Shown in pieces: positions 38,301-48,506 of a DNA stretch of 64,000 bases (its first letter is position 1; each line of letters begins with the position of its first letter). A program made the position numbers and the translations under genes. The stretch is from Microbotryomycetes sp. JL201 (lineage: Eukaryota > Basidiomycota > Microbotryomycetes). The notes under the pieces are model-generated. The model was not told the DNA's origin and ran no database searches. It was given only the letters and a program-made list of their open reading frames with translations. Where the stretch lies: assembly GCA_033819885.1 (NCBI GenBank), contig JAQYUZ010000008.1, positions 124,001-188,000 on the forward strand, given 5' to 3'.

Positions 38301-39697
38301 GATTCCCTTCCTGGGCCTGACCAGTCGGTGGCCTGCAGAGTCGAAACAGTGTCAGTGTGATGACACCTACGAAATCGAGAACCGGAACCGACTTCGTCTT
38401 GTTTGAGCGTCAAACCTCGGAGGTTCCTGCTTAGGACGCTGGCTGCTCCTCCTGCAAAGTCGCCGACGGTACTTTCGAAAGCCGAGCCGTTGCCAAGCGA
38501 TGCAGTCAAGGCAAAAGGGGCGATTCCGGTGGCAGTGCCCGCTCTTCGCCTCATGTGGACCTCGCGAGCCTCATCTTGGGCTCCGAGATGCACTGTGGCA
38601 GATCGCATGCGTGACGGGGACTGAATCGGACCCAGTGCTGCACTCTCGTTACTGCTCTCTCCCGCCGATGATGTCGAGTACAGTAAACGAGCTGTGTCTG
38701 CGGATGTCGAGCTTGAGAATATATTCTCAGACCCCAAGGGCGCAGGCAAGGCACTCGAGCCGGTAGCGAACGAAGACGCAGGGAGCTGAAAGGTACCTCG
38801 CCCAAATGCAGAGACAGTATTGCTGCGTAGCCGTGCTTGGTACGCCAAGTCATTCGCAAGTTTTGGTTGTCCAAGACTGCCTGTCGATCCTAGACGCTGC
38901 ATCCCTGGTGCAATGGCAGCTGAGACGCTCGAAGATCTGCCTCCCATCGCCCCTCGGGCTGTAACAGGTTTGTCCTCGCCAAACGGCCCGTAACCCGTAA
39001 TAGGCGAGTCCGTGTCCAATCCGAGAAAGTCCAGCGTTCGTGCCGAGTCTTCTGCGTACGTACTGCTTTCTGGGCTCTTGAGCTCGTCGTCAAGTCCGAT
39101 GCGGCTGCTACTTGGGAGAGCATTGTCGTCACTAGCTCGTGAATTCAGAGACAGCGAGTCTGCGCCGGTTGAGCCCACTATGCCTTTGGGAAACACGGTT
39201 GATTCAAACGCATTTGTGACGTCGGCTGTCGACAACATGAGCGAGCCGGACCTGAGACGGGAGTCGCCGAGACTGGCGCCCACCGAGCTGGCAGGTGTGC
39301 TGCCAGAGCCCTGAAACGACGCAGAATTGTTTGTCAATGCTGACGGAATTTCTGAGATGGGTGTGGTTCGGCCGGAGCCTGGCAAGGACATTGTTGTGGC
39401 AATTGCTGTCGCTGGTGGCGCAAGTAAATCTGTCCGGCCGCCCGCCATTTGTCTCAGCACCTGGTTGCTGGATGCAGCAGGGTTCAGGTGAAACGAGGAG
39501 GGGAACGTGCCCGCGCGTGGCCTTCCGTGCTGTTGGTTTTGAGCGCTCGCTGAGTGCAATTCGTGGCCGACCGACGGCAAGACCGGGTCGCCAGCAGAGT
39601 AGGTTTGCGAAGGGGCCAATGATGCTATGAGCGATGAAGATCGTTCTCTGCTGGTGGACTCGTCAATTCTAATGCCTCCGAGCCTGCTAGGATACAT
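35322..39697 (-). CDS. RRM plus Pumilio-repeat RNA-binding protein (Jsn1/Puf2-like)
   Basis: A long gene of roughly 1,250 residues with about ten introns. The first 470 residues are Ser/Ala/Gly-rich and disordered. Two or three RRM units follow: SLWIGNLDPRTSPAELQTIF with GFVNFVSVQDA, and ALWIGSIPPSTTPAQLLTIF with GFINFERLDDA. Then PUF repeats begin at EVDAIAHEVELDVVGLSSDY, IGNTIIQK, HKNGTWAAQKIIACAE, FGNYVVQGCLRF, FGARSMRQILESPNC, NANGALLITWLLD and HKLAAGTVIKML. The last 170 residues are Gln/Pro/Tyr-rich. RRM plus PUF is the layout of yeast Jsn1/Puf1 and Puf2, which bind mRNAs for membrane proteins. The true start may lie upstream of 39697: an in-frame-like Ser/Arg stretch continues to about 39894 and I cannot place the first exon. 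Confidence 0.88.
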
Positions 39698-39997
39698 GTC
39701 AGCGCGCTTGTTCTAGAAGAGACCGAGCTTCGGAATGACTGCGGCCGTGCGACAGTCGGCTCCGGAGCAGCCCTTCTCGAGCAATGTAGCCCGCTATTCG
39801 TGTACAGACATCGTCTGCGGCCGATATGTTGGCGCCCGTAGAAGACTTGCCTCTTTGGCTGCGGGCCCGAGCTCGCTGTCGACGTAGATCCGTCCATCTG
39901 GCGTGAACACGGGCTTTCCACAGCAGGCAGCACGTATGAATTGCCAATTTAACGGTCTCTCAATGTCTTGTGATCCGGAGGTGGTCTGGGAGCGACG
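39698..39997. other. Unresolved 5' region of the RRM/PUF gene
   Basis: About 300 bp that probably hold further 5' coding or leader sequence of the RRM/PUF gene: an open minus-strand stretch (about 39720-39880, Ser/Arg-rich) and a branch-plus-acceptor-like string GCTGACATGTATCCTAG, which overlaps the ATG I used. A spliced upstream exon is likely. Confidence 0.35.
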
Positions 39998-40423
39998 TTA
40001 TGGCTTGTCACGAGGTTGAGCGTCTCGGACCCGTGGCGGACGCCGATGTCGAGACAGCCGTGCACGTTCAAGCTGTAGCTTGGGCACAGTCGAGAGAACT
40101 CTCGTGGTCCGTGCTGTAGGCGTACCGAGCTCGACTGTGATTGCGTGGCGCCGTGTGCGGCCTATGACGATCAGGTGGGCGTGCGCAGCCAGCAGTCGCA
40201 ATCTGCCCAAGACGGCAAGCAGTCCGAGACCGGCGACAGAAACACCTAGCGGGTACACCGCAAGGAGAACGTTCTGCGGGAGCTTGGCGGACGCCGAGAC
40301 GATGGGTAGAGCGAAGGACTGGGAACGCATAGGCCCCTTTGAGGTCTCACGCGCTTCGTACAGAGCAGATTTGTAAGTTGACACGCAGAGGCAGCCTTTC
40401 TTGGGAAACCCAAACATGAACAT
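39998..40423 (-). CDS. Small hypothetical protein with a hydrophobic segment
   Basis: A 141-codon frame starting MFMFGFPKKGC. The middle (about residues 42-75) is hydrophobic, VLLAVYPLGVSVAGLGLLAVLG then LLAAHAHLIVIG in style, consistent with one or two membrane helices; the C-terminal third is very rich in Arg. Codon choice (many GTC, CTC, CGC) resembles neighbouring genes. I recognise no family. It sits just downstream of MZM1 on the same strand. It could be a mitochondrial membrane protein or a chance frame. Confidence 0.35.
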   Translation of the reverse strand: MFMFGFPKKGCLCVSTYKSALYEARETSKGPMRSQSFALPIVSASAKLPQNVLLAVYPLGVSVAGLGLLAVLGRLRLLAAHAHLIVIGRTRRHAITVELGTPTARTTRVLSTVPKLQLERARLSRHRRPPRVRDAQPRDKP

Positions 40424-40520
40424 ATTCCAGAACCCCAAGCGTAATTTGCTCAAGTGACGGAATTCGCAAGGGGGCAATCGGTCACGCGAAAAGCCTGCAA
40501 TACAGCATGAAGAATGTCGC

Positions 40521-41277
40521 TCAATTCGCCGAACAGCACTTTGATGCCGTTTCCGCTTCTGCAGCCGGTTCGCCACCGACAGAAGCTCGCCGTCTCCGCC
40601 TCGTCGACGGCGGTTTGGGTCCGACCTTTGGCGGCATCTTGATCGATGCATTGTCTCCTCTCTCTGTGTCTTCTGTTATCCGCAACGCTACGTTGCGCGT
40701 GCAATGCGGTCATCAGCTTGAAAGAGTCGAGAATCCTGTTCGGGGTATAGCTTACAGTAGTTGCCCGTCTCGTTCCGGACTCCTTGCACGACATTCTTTC
40801 TCAAGTATTGCGCAATCTCGAAAGCCGTGGCAATGTGCTCGTCGACTTCTTCGCTCGTCAGTGGTCGGTCTTGAGGAGTCGGACCCGGTGCGAAAGCAGA
40901 ATTCGCTGGCAGTGAAGCTGCAATGGATGCCTGTGCTTGGGCTGAAGGCACGAACTTGTTGAACAAGATGCGCGTCTGCTCGTACGCGCCTGTCGTGGTT
41001 GCGAAACAATCAAGGTCGGGCTGGATTAGTGCCCTGCCAATACCGAGAGAGCGACACTCGGCGGCGTACGTTGCAAAGCAAATTCGTCGCCCTTGAATGT
41101 GATTCTTTGTGCTCGCAGCATCGCCTGATAGCCCAGAACAGACGCGGTAGAGACCAAGTCCGAGCGAAATGGCAAGGTTTGTCAGCCTGCTGGCTTGATA
41201 GCTCATGGACATGCCTGAATGCGCCTGACCCTGTATGCTGACGCTGCTCGAGCGAGCTGGCTTGTCGTGAGACTCAT
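40521..41277 (-). CDS. MZM1: LYR-motif complex III assembly factor Mzm1/LYRM7
   Basis: Chaperone of the Rieske Fe-S protein in the mitochondrial matrix. Exons 41230-41277, 41070-41124, 40756-40989, 40521-40687; 167 aa with consistent phases. Spliced, the N-terminus reads ARAASAYRAMLRAQRITFKG, the LYR-type helix with FKGD as in the family; then ALQRAYEQTRILFNKF, EIAQYLRKNVVQGVRNETG, and LRITEDTERGDNASIK, a hallmark end of Mzm1. An insertion of about 30 Ala/Pro-rich residues lies between the helices, and the tail (PPKVGPKPPSTRRRRR) is longer than usual. The first intron (105 nt) interrupts the LYR helix. Divergent from the SLC35F6-like gene, 178 bp between starts. Confidence 0.93.
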
Positions 41278-41455
41278 GGCGCCGTTTCCCTGAAAGGAGT
41301 CGTTTGAATCTGAAAGCCGAGCTGCGGTTTCGTCTCCCCCGACGTCGCCAATAACCGTCTCATCACGAGGGCTGGACAGCCGCATTTGATTCAATCGTCT
41401 GTGCCAGGTCCGACATCGACGGTCCCTGCGATTCTCGCTCGCGCCGCAGTCGACA
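41278..41455. promoter_or_regulatory. Divergent promoter MZM1 / SLC35F6-like
   Basis: 178 bp between opposite start codons; both promoters must be here. No clear TATA box. Confidence 0.45.
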
Positions 41456-43401
41456 ATGCCGCCCGCACCGCGCCCGCCTTCGGGTTTCAAGGTGGCCGTC
41501 TTGGTGGCCGTCATGCTCACTGCAGGATGCTCAAACTCGCTCTGGAGCAAGTGGCAGGTCAGTTGAGCGCGTCTCTGCGCGTCGCGCCAATCTCGGCGAT
41601 GGACAAGCCGCGCGTCGCCCGGGTCACGCGACTGCGCGCATAAGTCTCTGCTGTCAGCGCACGCGGCTTCAAATCGATAGGTGCTGACGCGATACCCTCA
41701 GGACATGCAATGTGTCGAGAACTGTGACTCGCCAGACCCTGCGCGACGCAGAGTGTTTGAGCGTGAGTGGGGCCGATACGCAGACACAACGCTATCGTCA
41801 TACCCCTGCGTCTGCCCAAACTCACTCATTCGAACGTACAGAGCCGGTCTGGCAAACCGCAACAATGTTTCTCGGCGAGATGCTCTGCAAGTCTGCATCA
41901 AACAGGCTCGACTCTATCGCCGCTAACGCTCCCTTTCGTTCAGGTCTGCTCGGCTTCAAGTTTATGCACTCTCATCTCAATCCGTGGAACCCCGCTCGTG
42001 TCGCACGTCGTCATGCCGCCTCGGCGGCTGCTCGCAAGGCTGCTCTCCAAGACCAGTCAGCGAGGTTGCACACGGCGCCCTTGTCGCGCCCCGAGGAGAG
42101 CGCCATCTTTTTCAACGAGTCGGCCATCTCTCTGCATGCACAAGAGGAGCTTCTCAAAGTCGACCAGAAGCAGGACGCCGTTCCGCAGATCAATTGGCGC
42201 ACTTCGTTGCTGTTCTGGGCGCCAGCCGCTTGCGACATTTGTGGTACAACGGCAATGAACGTTGGACTACTCCTCGTGCCGGTTTCAGTATATCAGATGC
42301 TCCGAGGCGCCCTTGTCCTTTGGGTCGGCGTGTTCTCCGTCATCTTCTTAAACCGCAAACTCACACGCGCACAGTGGGTCGCGCTCGGTACCGTCATGGC
42401 CGGCATCGCCGTTGTCGGTGCATCCAGTCTGATTGCACCAGCTGAGCCAGCAATCGACAAGGCAGACACTGCAGAGGAGGCCACCAGCCCGCTCATTGGC
42501 GTCATGCTTATCGTCACTGCACAGGTCTTGTAAGCGCCTGTGTCCAGTGTTGCAATATTCGTGCTGATGGTTGAGAGCCGGTTCTGTCACTCTGTGTCAT
42601 GCGCCTCAGCAGTAAGTCGAACATCAGGAGTCTCGGCTGCGGAGATTACACTGACCTTCGTCCGCGTCTGCAGCTGCGTCACAGTTCGTCATTGAAGAGA
42701 AGATTATGGAGCGCCACTCTGTCGACCCTCTTGTGCGTTAAGTGGAGCTGTTCCACGGTGAAGCAAGCCCTGAATTGTCTCGTTTGCAGCTCGCCGCAGG
42801 CTACGAAGGCACATCGGGCCTAGTCACGACCATGATTGGCCTTTTTATTCTCAATGCCTTCATCGGCTCGACTCAAGCCGGTCGAGGTGGCTATTTTGAT
42901 GCCAAGACCGGCTGGCACCAAATTGTCGATAACCCACCCGTTCTGTACTCGAGCATGTTGATTGCGGTCAGCATTGCTTGCTTCAACGGGAGCGGCCTCG
43001 CCGTCACCAAGATAATTTCAGCGACGGCGCGCTCGACGATTGATTCTTGCAGGACGCTCGGTATTTGGATGATTTCGCTCTTGCTGGGCTGGGAACAGTT
43101 TAAATCGCTTCAAGTTGTGGGCTTTGCCTTGCTCGTCTACGGAACGTTCGTCTTCAATGGTATAACCACATTTCCGCACTGGACGGGCCTGCACGTCGGT
43201 GAAGAGGCGCCACCGACGATCGTCTTGCCCGCCGAAGAAGAGGCGTTGCTGGGTACTGAAGGAGAAGACGATGACGGCGACCGTGACGAGTTTGTTGGTC
43301 GGTCGCGCGCAGTCGACGGCTTTGGTCGACCCGTGACGCGACGGTCGGGCTCGGGTCGTCGCGGCGAGGTTTCCCCTTTGCTCAAGAATGTCGTTGACTG
43401 A
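41456..43401 (+). CDS. SLC35F6-like membrane transporter (drug/metabolite superfamily)
   Basis: Exons 41456-41557, 41702-41762, 41842-42524, 42685-42732, 42790-43401; about 501 aa. The start (FKVAVLVAVMLTAGCSNSLW then KWQDMQCVENC) matches the first helix and DMQC loop of the F6 group. Further: TATMFLGEMLC, WRTSLLFWAPAACDICGTTAMNVGL, SVYQMLRGALVLWVGVFSV, FVIEEKIMERHSVDPL, AGYEGTSGLVTTM, and GSGLAVTKIISATARSTID. About ten membrane helices. Substrate is unproven; relatives sit in lysosome/vacuole or ER-Golgi membranes. The 3' border of exon 3 is uncertain (42524 or 42529). A Lys/Arg/Ala-rich loop of about 80 residues after helix 2 and an acidic C-tail are cytosolic by inference. Confidence 0.9.
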
Positions 43402-43538
43402 GGGTTACGGCATCGAGGCTGCTTTCTTGACTCTGTTGTAGAAACATCACATGTTCTTTGTATTGTCGATTTGCAATATTTGGGAAATCGGTGGTTCGCG
43501 CTCTGTCGGCGCGCGACTTTTGTTCGCGTACGCCAGCC

Positions 43539-44318
43539 ATGCTCGTTGCGACAGCGCAAGGCGTGCTACGAGCAGGATCGCGGGTCAAAGCTGTGCGGCT
43601 CCTGTCAGCATCTGCCAAGGTGTCGGCAGCATCGGCATCAGAAGCGGTCAACGCCTCGCCGACAAAAGCGTCCCCGACAAGCTCGTCGCCTGTCCCTGAA
43701 GCCTTCCGAGCACCAGCTCGACCGACGTTTGAGACTAATTCAACCTCCTCTTCTCGCCCCGGTAGCGGTCTTGGCCGAAGCCACAGGATCGGCGGCAGGG
43801 TGCATAGCTACTTTAAACTCCACGTCTCGTCCACTCGCAACAACACCATTCTGACATTGACACACACACCTGGAGCTCAAAGTTTTGACCAAGACCCGGA
43901 TCAACCACACCACGTCGTCGCATGGGTGTCTGGAGGAAGCGCCGGTTTCAAAGGCGCCAGCCGAGCGACGTACGACGCCGCCGTCGAAGCGTCAATTCGA
44001 ATGTTTAAAAAGATTGACAATTTGATCAGTCCTCCGGTGGTGCAAGGCAACAAGACAAAAGTGATCTGGAGTCCGCCGACAGACCTTGAAATCATCTGGA
44101 AAGGGTTCGGACAAGGGCGAGACGCCGTGTACAGGACATTGATGGGCGGTCAGGGTGAAAGCATTCAGAGAATTGTTAAGAGAGTCACGGATGCGGTGGG
44201 TCAGGATCTGGAAGCGAAATCTCTGAGCGAGTGGCGCTCATTGCTGACTGAACACATGTTCTACGCATAGACCCCGCTCAAGATTGGCGGCACGCGGCCG
44301 AAGAAGAAGAGAACGTGA
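43539..44318 (+). CDS. Mitochondrial small-subunit ribosomal protein uS11m
   Basis: Exons 43539-44195 and 44271-44318; 234 aa. An Arg/Ser/Ala-rich N-terminus (MLVATAQGVLRAGSRVKAVR) fits a mitochondrial presequence. The core is uS11: NNTILTLTHTPG, WVSGGSAGFKGASRATYDAA, and after splicing RVTDATPLKIGGTRPKKKRT at the C-terminus, the conserved basic end contacting rRNA. Without the intron the frame ends prematurely, so the splice is well supported. The middle extension between presequence and core is Ser/Pro-rich. Confidence 0.93.
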
Positions 44319-44518
44319 GTAGCCTGTTGCTCTGGAATCGTGTTGGCTTGTTTGTGTTGATCACTCTCCTCTCGCCCAGTATCTAACTCTAATCGCGCCG
44401 TCGCGGTCTCGGCTGGCAGCATGTTGCAATCAATAGTGTTCAATACAACATGCGCGCGTATGTCAGCGCCCGGCCCTAGCTCCAAGTCTGAGAACAAGCT
44501 GTGCCCGCTTGTGCCTGC

Positions 44519-45748
44519 TCAAGTCTCCGCCAGCAACGGACCGACTTTATACGGACCGTCAACGACCATTGTCGTTCTGGCAGGCAGTTTCTTCTGCGTC
44601 CAATACGTCGTCGCATGACGGAACCAGGCTGCGTATGTGCCTTCTGCCACGTCGCTGTCCCCATTGTCTCTCCACAGCGAACCCAACGTTGGTCCAAGGA
44701 TGCGTAGAATGATACCTGTCGCGAGTTTGAATCCAAAACTGCGTCGCAACACCTGTTCGACAATGTCGCGAGCTTGCGCCTGGTCCAAAGTTTCCGCCTC
44801 ATCTCGTTCCGGCATTCGCAAGCTCATCAGTTCAAATTGACGCGGTCCGTTCCAGGTCGTCAGCTCGTTGATGAGTTGTGCGCCTTCCAAGAATGCAATC
44901 GTATAGATGTGGTTCTTGATGTAAGCCGGTCCGTCCCAATCGTCGTCCTTGTCCACAAGACCCATGACCATTGAGATGGCCTGGCCTTGTATGATGTAGT
45001 CCGAGAGCATAGCGTCTACCTCAGCTGCGCTGTAATGTCTGCCATTCTCCTCAAAAGTGATTTTCCGTTGCATAAGCGGCACATGTTTGACCAGCGGGTG
45101 CAGGTGCATCCCTGTCGTGTTGGTCTTGCCGCCGTCGGAAGCCCAAAGTGCAAGTAGCAGTTTGTGGCAGCGCAAAAAGAATGGGTTGTCTCGCTTCGCC
45201 GCCATGAAATAGTTTGTCAAGCCGAGGACGGCAGGATCGCCACTGTCATACGAAATGATTTCGATAGGCGACTCTGAGTTGCCAATCGTCTCGTTCCATA
45301 ACCTGTCGAGGTCTCCGATTTGTATAAAGCCAATGTCGGCCCAAATGCCACCGTATTTGAGCAACAGCGGGAACCGAACAAGATCCGAGATGTGCTGACG
45401 AGCTTGTGCGCCGTCGAGAGTGCCGTCTCGAAATGCTTGAGGAACGGTGTCTGGGTTGCTCGTGTCAATCCAATGGGAGATATTGAGAGTTGAACCTGGC
45501 TCGTTATCGAGCACGCGTATTGACCATCCTAATCTGCTAAAACGGCGATGCCAACTTCTGACTACACGCTTGGCATAAGGGTATGCGTTGACATAACCGC
45601 TGTGCCAAAAGAACCAAACGTTCTTGTCGGACGTGACTGGCTTGGGGTGGAGAACGTCGTCGTCGACCTCGTCGTCCGTGCGCAGGTCAAGCAGTTCCTC
45701 TGGTATCGCATACAGCCCTTCTGGCATTGGGTATTTTGAGGGAGTCAT
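44519..45748 (-). CDS. Capsular-polysaccharide-type glycosyltransferase
   Basis: A single exon, 409 aa. The family signature is WFFWHSG, WSIRVLDNE, and ARQHISDLVRFPLLLKYGGI followed by WADIG (sugar-nucleotide and metal site), as in the Caps_synth/GT32-like group shared by fungi and bacteria. Then FMAAKRDNPFFLRC and GHP-type loops. No signal peptide or membrane segment is evident, so it may be cytosolic or peripheral. Start at 45748 (MTPSKYPMPEGLYAIPEE) is favoured over an upstream ATG at 45850 because the extra residues look non-coding. The lack of introns in an intron-rich neighbourhood is mildly unusual and might reflect transfer or retroposition. Convergent with uS11m, 200 bp between stops. 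Confidence 0.88.
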   Translation of the reverse strand: MTPSKYPMPEGLYAIPEELLDLRTDDEVDDDVLHPKPVTSDKNVWFFWHSGYVNAYPYAKRVVRSWHRRFSRLGWSIRVLDNEPGSTLNISHWIDTSNPDTVPQAFRDGTLDGAQARQHISDLVRFPLLLKYGGIWADIGFIQIGDLDRLWNETIGNSESPIEIISYDSGDPAVLGLTNYFMAAKRDNPFFLRCHKLLLALWASDGGKTNTTGMHLHPLVKHVPLMQRKITFEENGRHYSAAEVDAMLSDYIIQGQAISMVMGLVDKDDDWDGPAYIKNHIYTIAFLEGAQLINELTTWNGPRQFELMSLRMPERDEAETLDQAQARDIVEQVLRRSFGFKLATGIILRILGPTLGSLWRDNGDSDVAEGTYAAWFRHATTYWTQKKLPARTTMVVDGPYKVGPLLAET

Positions 45749-46011
45749 GATGCTGTCGCGGAGCAAGATGAGCTGCACGCTTCCGCATGTTGGTTCGCGA
45801 CCGGACTCACTGACTCGACAGTGGGCTCGCAGCTCCTTGCATGCGTTCATTTTGCGACACAGCGCGCACCTTAAGCATGAGTTGGCGCAATTCTATCAAA
45901 ATCAGCTGCCTAGCGATGCGATTCTGTCATTACAAATTCGTTTAAAAAAGTGTCTGCTTTATGTTGCCGATGGAGAACGCTACGGTGCTCTCTGTAGAGG
46001 GGCTCTGGTCT

Positions 46012-46604
46012 CTACTGCTGAGGACACGTCTTTGGGCAGTGAGGATAGCACGAGTCGTGGATAACCAAGCGCTGGTTTGCCACAGTGGCCGAGGCCTGCT
46101 GTGCGGACCCTGCGTACACTTCGTCGACCATCAGAGTAGCGACCCAGTCATGCGTCGGATACCCCGAATAATTGCATTCGTTGCTGATGAGCTTCGGGAT
46201 ACGGAACTGGGCCGTGATGTACTCTTGAGCGTAGGGTGATGACAAACCAGATGCTGCTTGCCACACGTTGTCGTGGCGGGTGACCTGTCGTGCGCAATGA
46301 CAGGACCAGATGAGGACATGACTTGGAAGATTTGGCGCCAACATAGCAAACTGACCTTGCCATCCTGAGTTACAAGAGTCACGTTCAGAGAGTTTGTCTT
46401 GACAGAAGTCGTGTTGACGCGTTTAAATTTGAATGTGAACAAGTCGCCAACTTTGTACTCGGCGTTGGCTTTCGGTGCGACGAGTGTACCGTGCACAGAA
46501 GCAGTTGCCGCCTCGACATCGGTAGCGGCGCCGGGAGCAGGTAGTGCAAGCGCGGACGAAGCAAAGGCAAGGCACGAAGCGACGGCAGCGACAGAGAACT
46601 TCAT
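46012..46604 (-). CDS. Small secreted cysteine-containing protein
   Basis: Exons 46356-46604 and 46012-46284; 173 aa. A textbook signal peptide (MKFSVAAVASCLAFASSALA) precedes an Ala-rich stretch, then LVAPKANAEYKVGDLFTFKF, a beta-rich start resembling Ig-like domains of fungal secreted proteins, then NTTS/NVT glycosylation sites. The second exon has RIPKLISNECNYSGYPTHDW and a Cys-rich end, SCYPHCPKTC. Four Cys could make two disulfides. No known family recognised; it could be a cell-wall protein or effector-like protein. Confidence 0.82.
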
Positions 46605-46900
46605 AGTTAGATGCTGTTTCACGCTTTGGAAGAAGATGCAGAAAAAGAAAGAAGCTGTATGCTTCGAGCTAACGGCTCGCTCATGACGTCCTGCACCGCT
46701 CGGACCGGTCCGCGCGGCCCGGGTGCTGACAGCAGGAGCTTGCTGCTTTGCACCGCTCGCATGTTGCGCTGTGACACTGCCACCGCGCGCACATGGCTTA
46801 AAAAGCATCCGACGGGGTCCGAGTTACGCTAAAGAAGCTTGTAGATCTCCAAACCAAGCGAAACCCGACCGTGCTAAAAATAAGTGCTCACGTGACTCTA
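46605..46900. other. Intergenic, secreted-protein promoter and WRS 3' end
   Basis: About 300 bp containing the promoter of the secreted protein and the 3' end of the tryptophanyl-tRNA synthetase gene (both minus). Nothing else seen. Confidence 0.4.
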
Positions 46901-48356
46901 TTACGCTGTCCCTGCTACCTGTCTTACACGACGCATCGTCTCTTGCGCTGCAGACCTCGCCTTTTCCGTCCCTTCCCTTTCCTTCTGTGCTAGAAAACCC
47001 GTCTCTATTCTGATCCTGGCAAATTCTTCTCTGAAAGAGCGCAAACTCGTTTCGACGACTTGAGCCAAGTTCTCCTTCATATCTGGAATGCCAGACTGCC
47101 CTGAATATTGTCGTGCAACGTCTTCAACGGGCTGCCCGGTGTAACCAGAGTAAATTTGCAGCAGGACAGCCACGCCAGGGCGAGCTTCGGGATCGTACGT
47201 GACTCCGCGCGTCGAGTCTGTCACGGCGGACTTGATCTTGGCATAAATTTGCTCCGGCGTGTCTGTCAGCAAGATTTTAGATGACGGATGCGGCGCTGAT
47301 TTCGACATTTTCTGCAGCGGGTTTCGCAAGGATTGGATTCGCGGATGTGTGGCTGCCGACAGATTCAGTTAGCGCGCTCCCATTTCGCACAGATGGACGG
47401 CTCTGCATACTGAGCATGACGTCGGGTATTTGAAACACGCCTTTGCCTTTGCCCTTGCCGTCGCGCCGTTTGCCAGGGTACGCCCGGTTGAACGTGATGG
47501 CGAGATCTCTCGCCAGCTCAAGATGCTGAGATTGGTCATGTCCTACGGGGACATGTGTCGTGCTGCGGAAGATGCTCAGTCGGGACCATCAGCACAATAG
47601 CCGTCTTCTTGACTCACTTGTACAAGAGAATATCCGCCGCTTGTAGGACGGGGTACGCAAGCAGGCCGAGCTGCAACATTGAGTCATCCACCTCATCTTC
47701 CGAATTAGCGTTGCGTAATGTCGCCAATTTCGACTGAGCACGAAGCAGGCATGTCAACGTGCAATCGCTGACGCTTGCTGTCGCTCCTGACGCCACCCAC
47801 CTTCCAGCTCGTCATGCGCATCAGCCTGTGGACTGAGGTGACGCAATTGAGGTACCAGGCTAGTTCGGCATGCTCTGGCACTTGATCTTGGTGAAAGATG
47901 ACGGCGCCAGCTTGCGGATTATCGAGTCCGAGAGCTAGCAAAACGGCATACATTTCGTGCCGCTCTTGCTGCAACTGAGCTGGGTCCTGTTCGCGAGCAC
48001 GATCAGCGTGGTGTTCTGTTTGCAACTGACGTTTGTCTGACCTGTGGGACTGTCAAGGCATGCATCCCAACGACTGAAAAGAACAGGTTGTCGCGGGCGT
48101 CTTGCGGCTGCTGTGCCGTCTCTGCCACGAGTTTCTGCCATTGAGAAAGGGCGCCGAGATGATTGCCGATGTGAGGGACGCCTGTGGGCTGGATGCCACT
48201 GAAGATGACGCGCCGTCGCCGTGGCTGTGGCTCGGGCGAAGCTGAAGGTGCCGTCGCTGCTGCTGCTGCTGGTGGTAACGGCGCCGTTGTGAGTCGTCGA
48301 GTACAGTGGCGCGCTAGTGCTGCAGCTTTCCTGCTTGCTGATGCCCTGATCGGCAT
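46901..48356 (-). CDS. MSW1: Mitochondrial tryptophanyl-tRNA synthetase
   Basis: Exons 48042-48356, 47801-47986, 47618-47733, 47411-47562, 46901-47352; 406 aa. Class I synthetase: the start (MPIRASASRKAAALARHCTR) is a typical presequence; VIFSGIQPTGVPHIGNHLGAL carries the HIGH-type motif; then NCVTSVHRLMRMTSWK, QLGLLAYPVLQAADILLY, HVPVGHDQSQHLELARD, and KMSKS (RNPLQKMSKSAPH). These are the bacterial-type TrpRS signatures, fitting the mitochondrial enzyme. A Lys/Gly-rich insertion (GKRRDGKGKGKG) lies before the KMSKS domain. Divergent from DHX35 with 150 bp between starts. Confidence 0.94.
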
Positions 48357-48506
48357 GTTTCTAGCCAGGTCGAGGCGGGCACGTGACCTGGGCAGTTTGG
48401 ATAAAGGCCGAGTCCCAACTCGGGTATCGCCTCGTATATCCAGCCGACCCGTCAAATTCGCCCAAACTTTGCGTTTCAGAGCGGTATCCATCCGAGTGGA
48501 TTCGTG
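48357..48506. promoter_or_regulatory. Divergent promoter MSW1 / DHX35
   Basis: 150 bp separate opposite start codons; shared promoter by position only. Confidence 0.45.
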
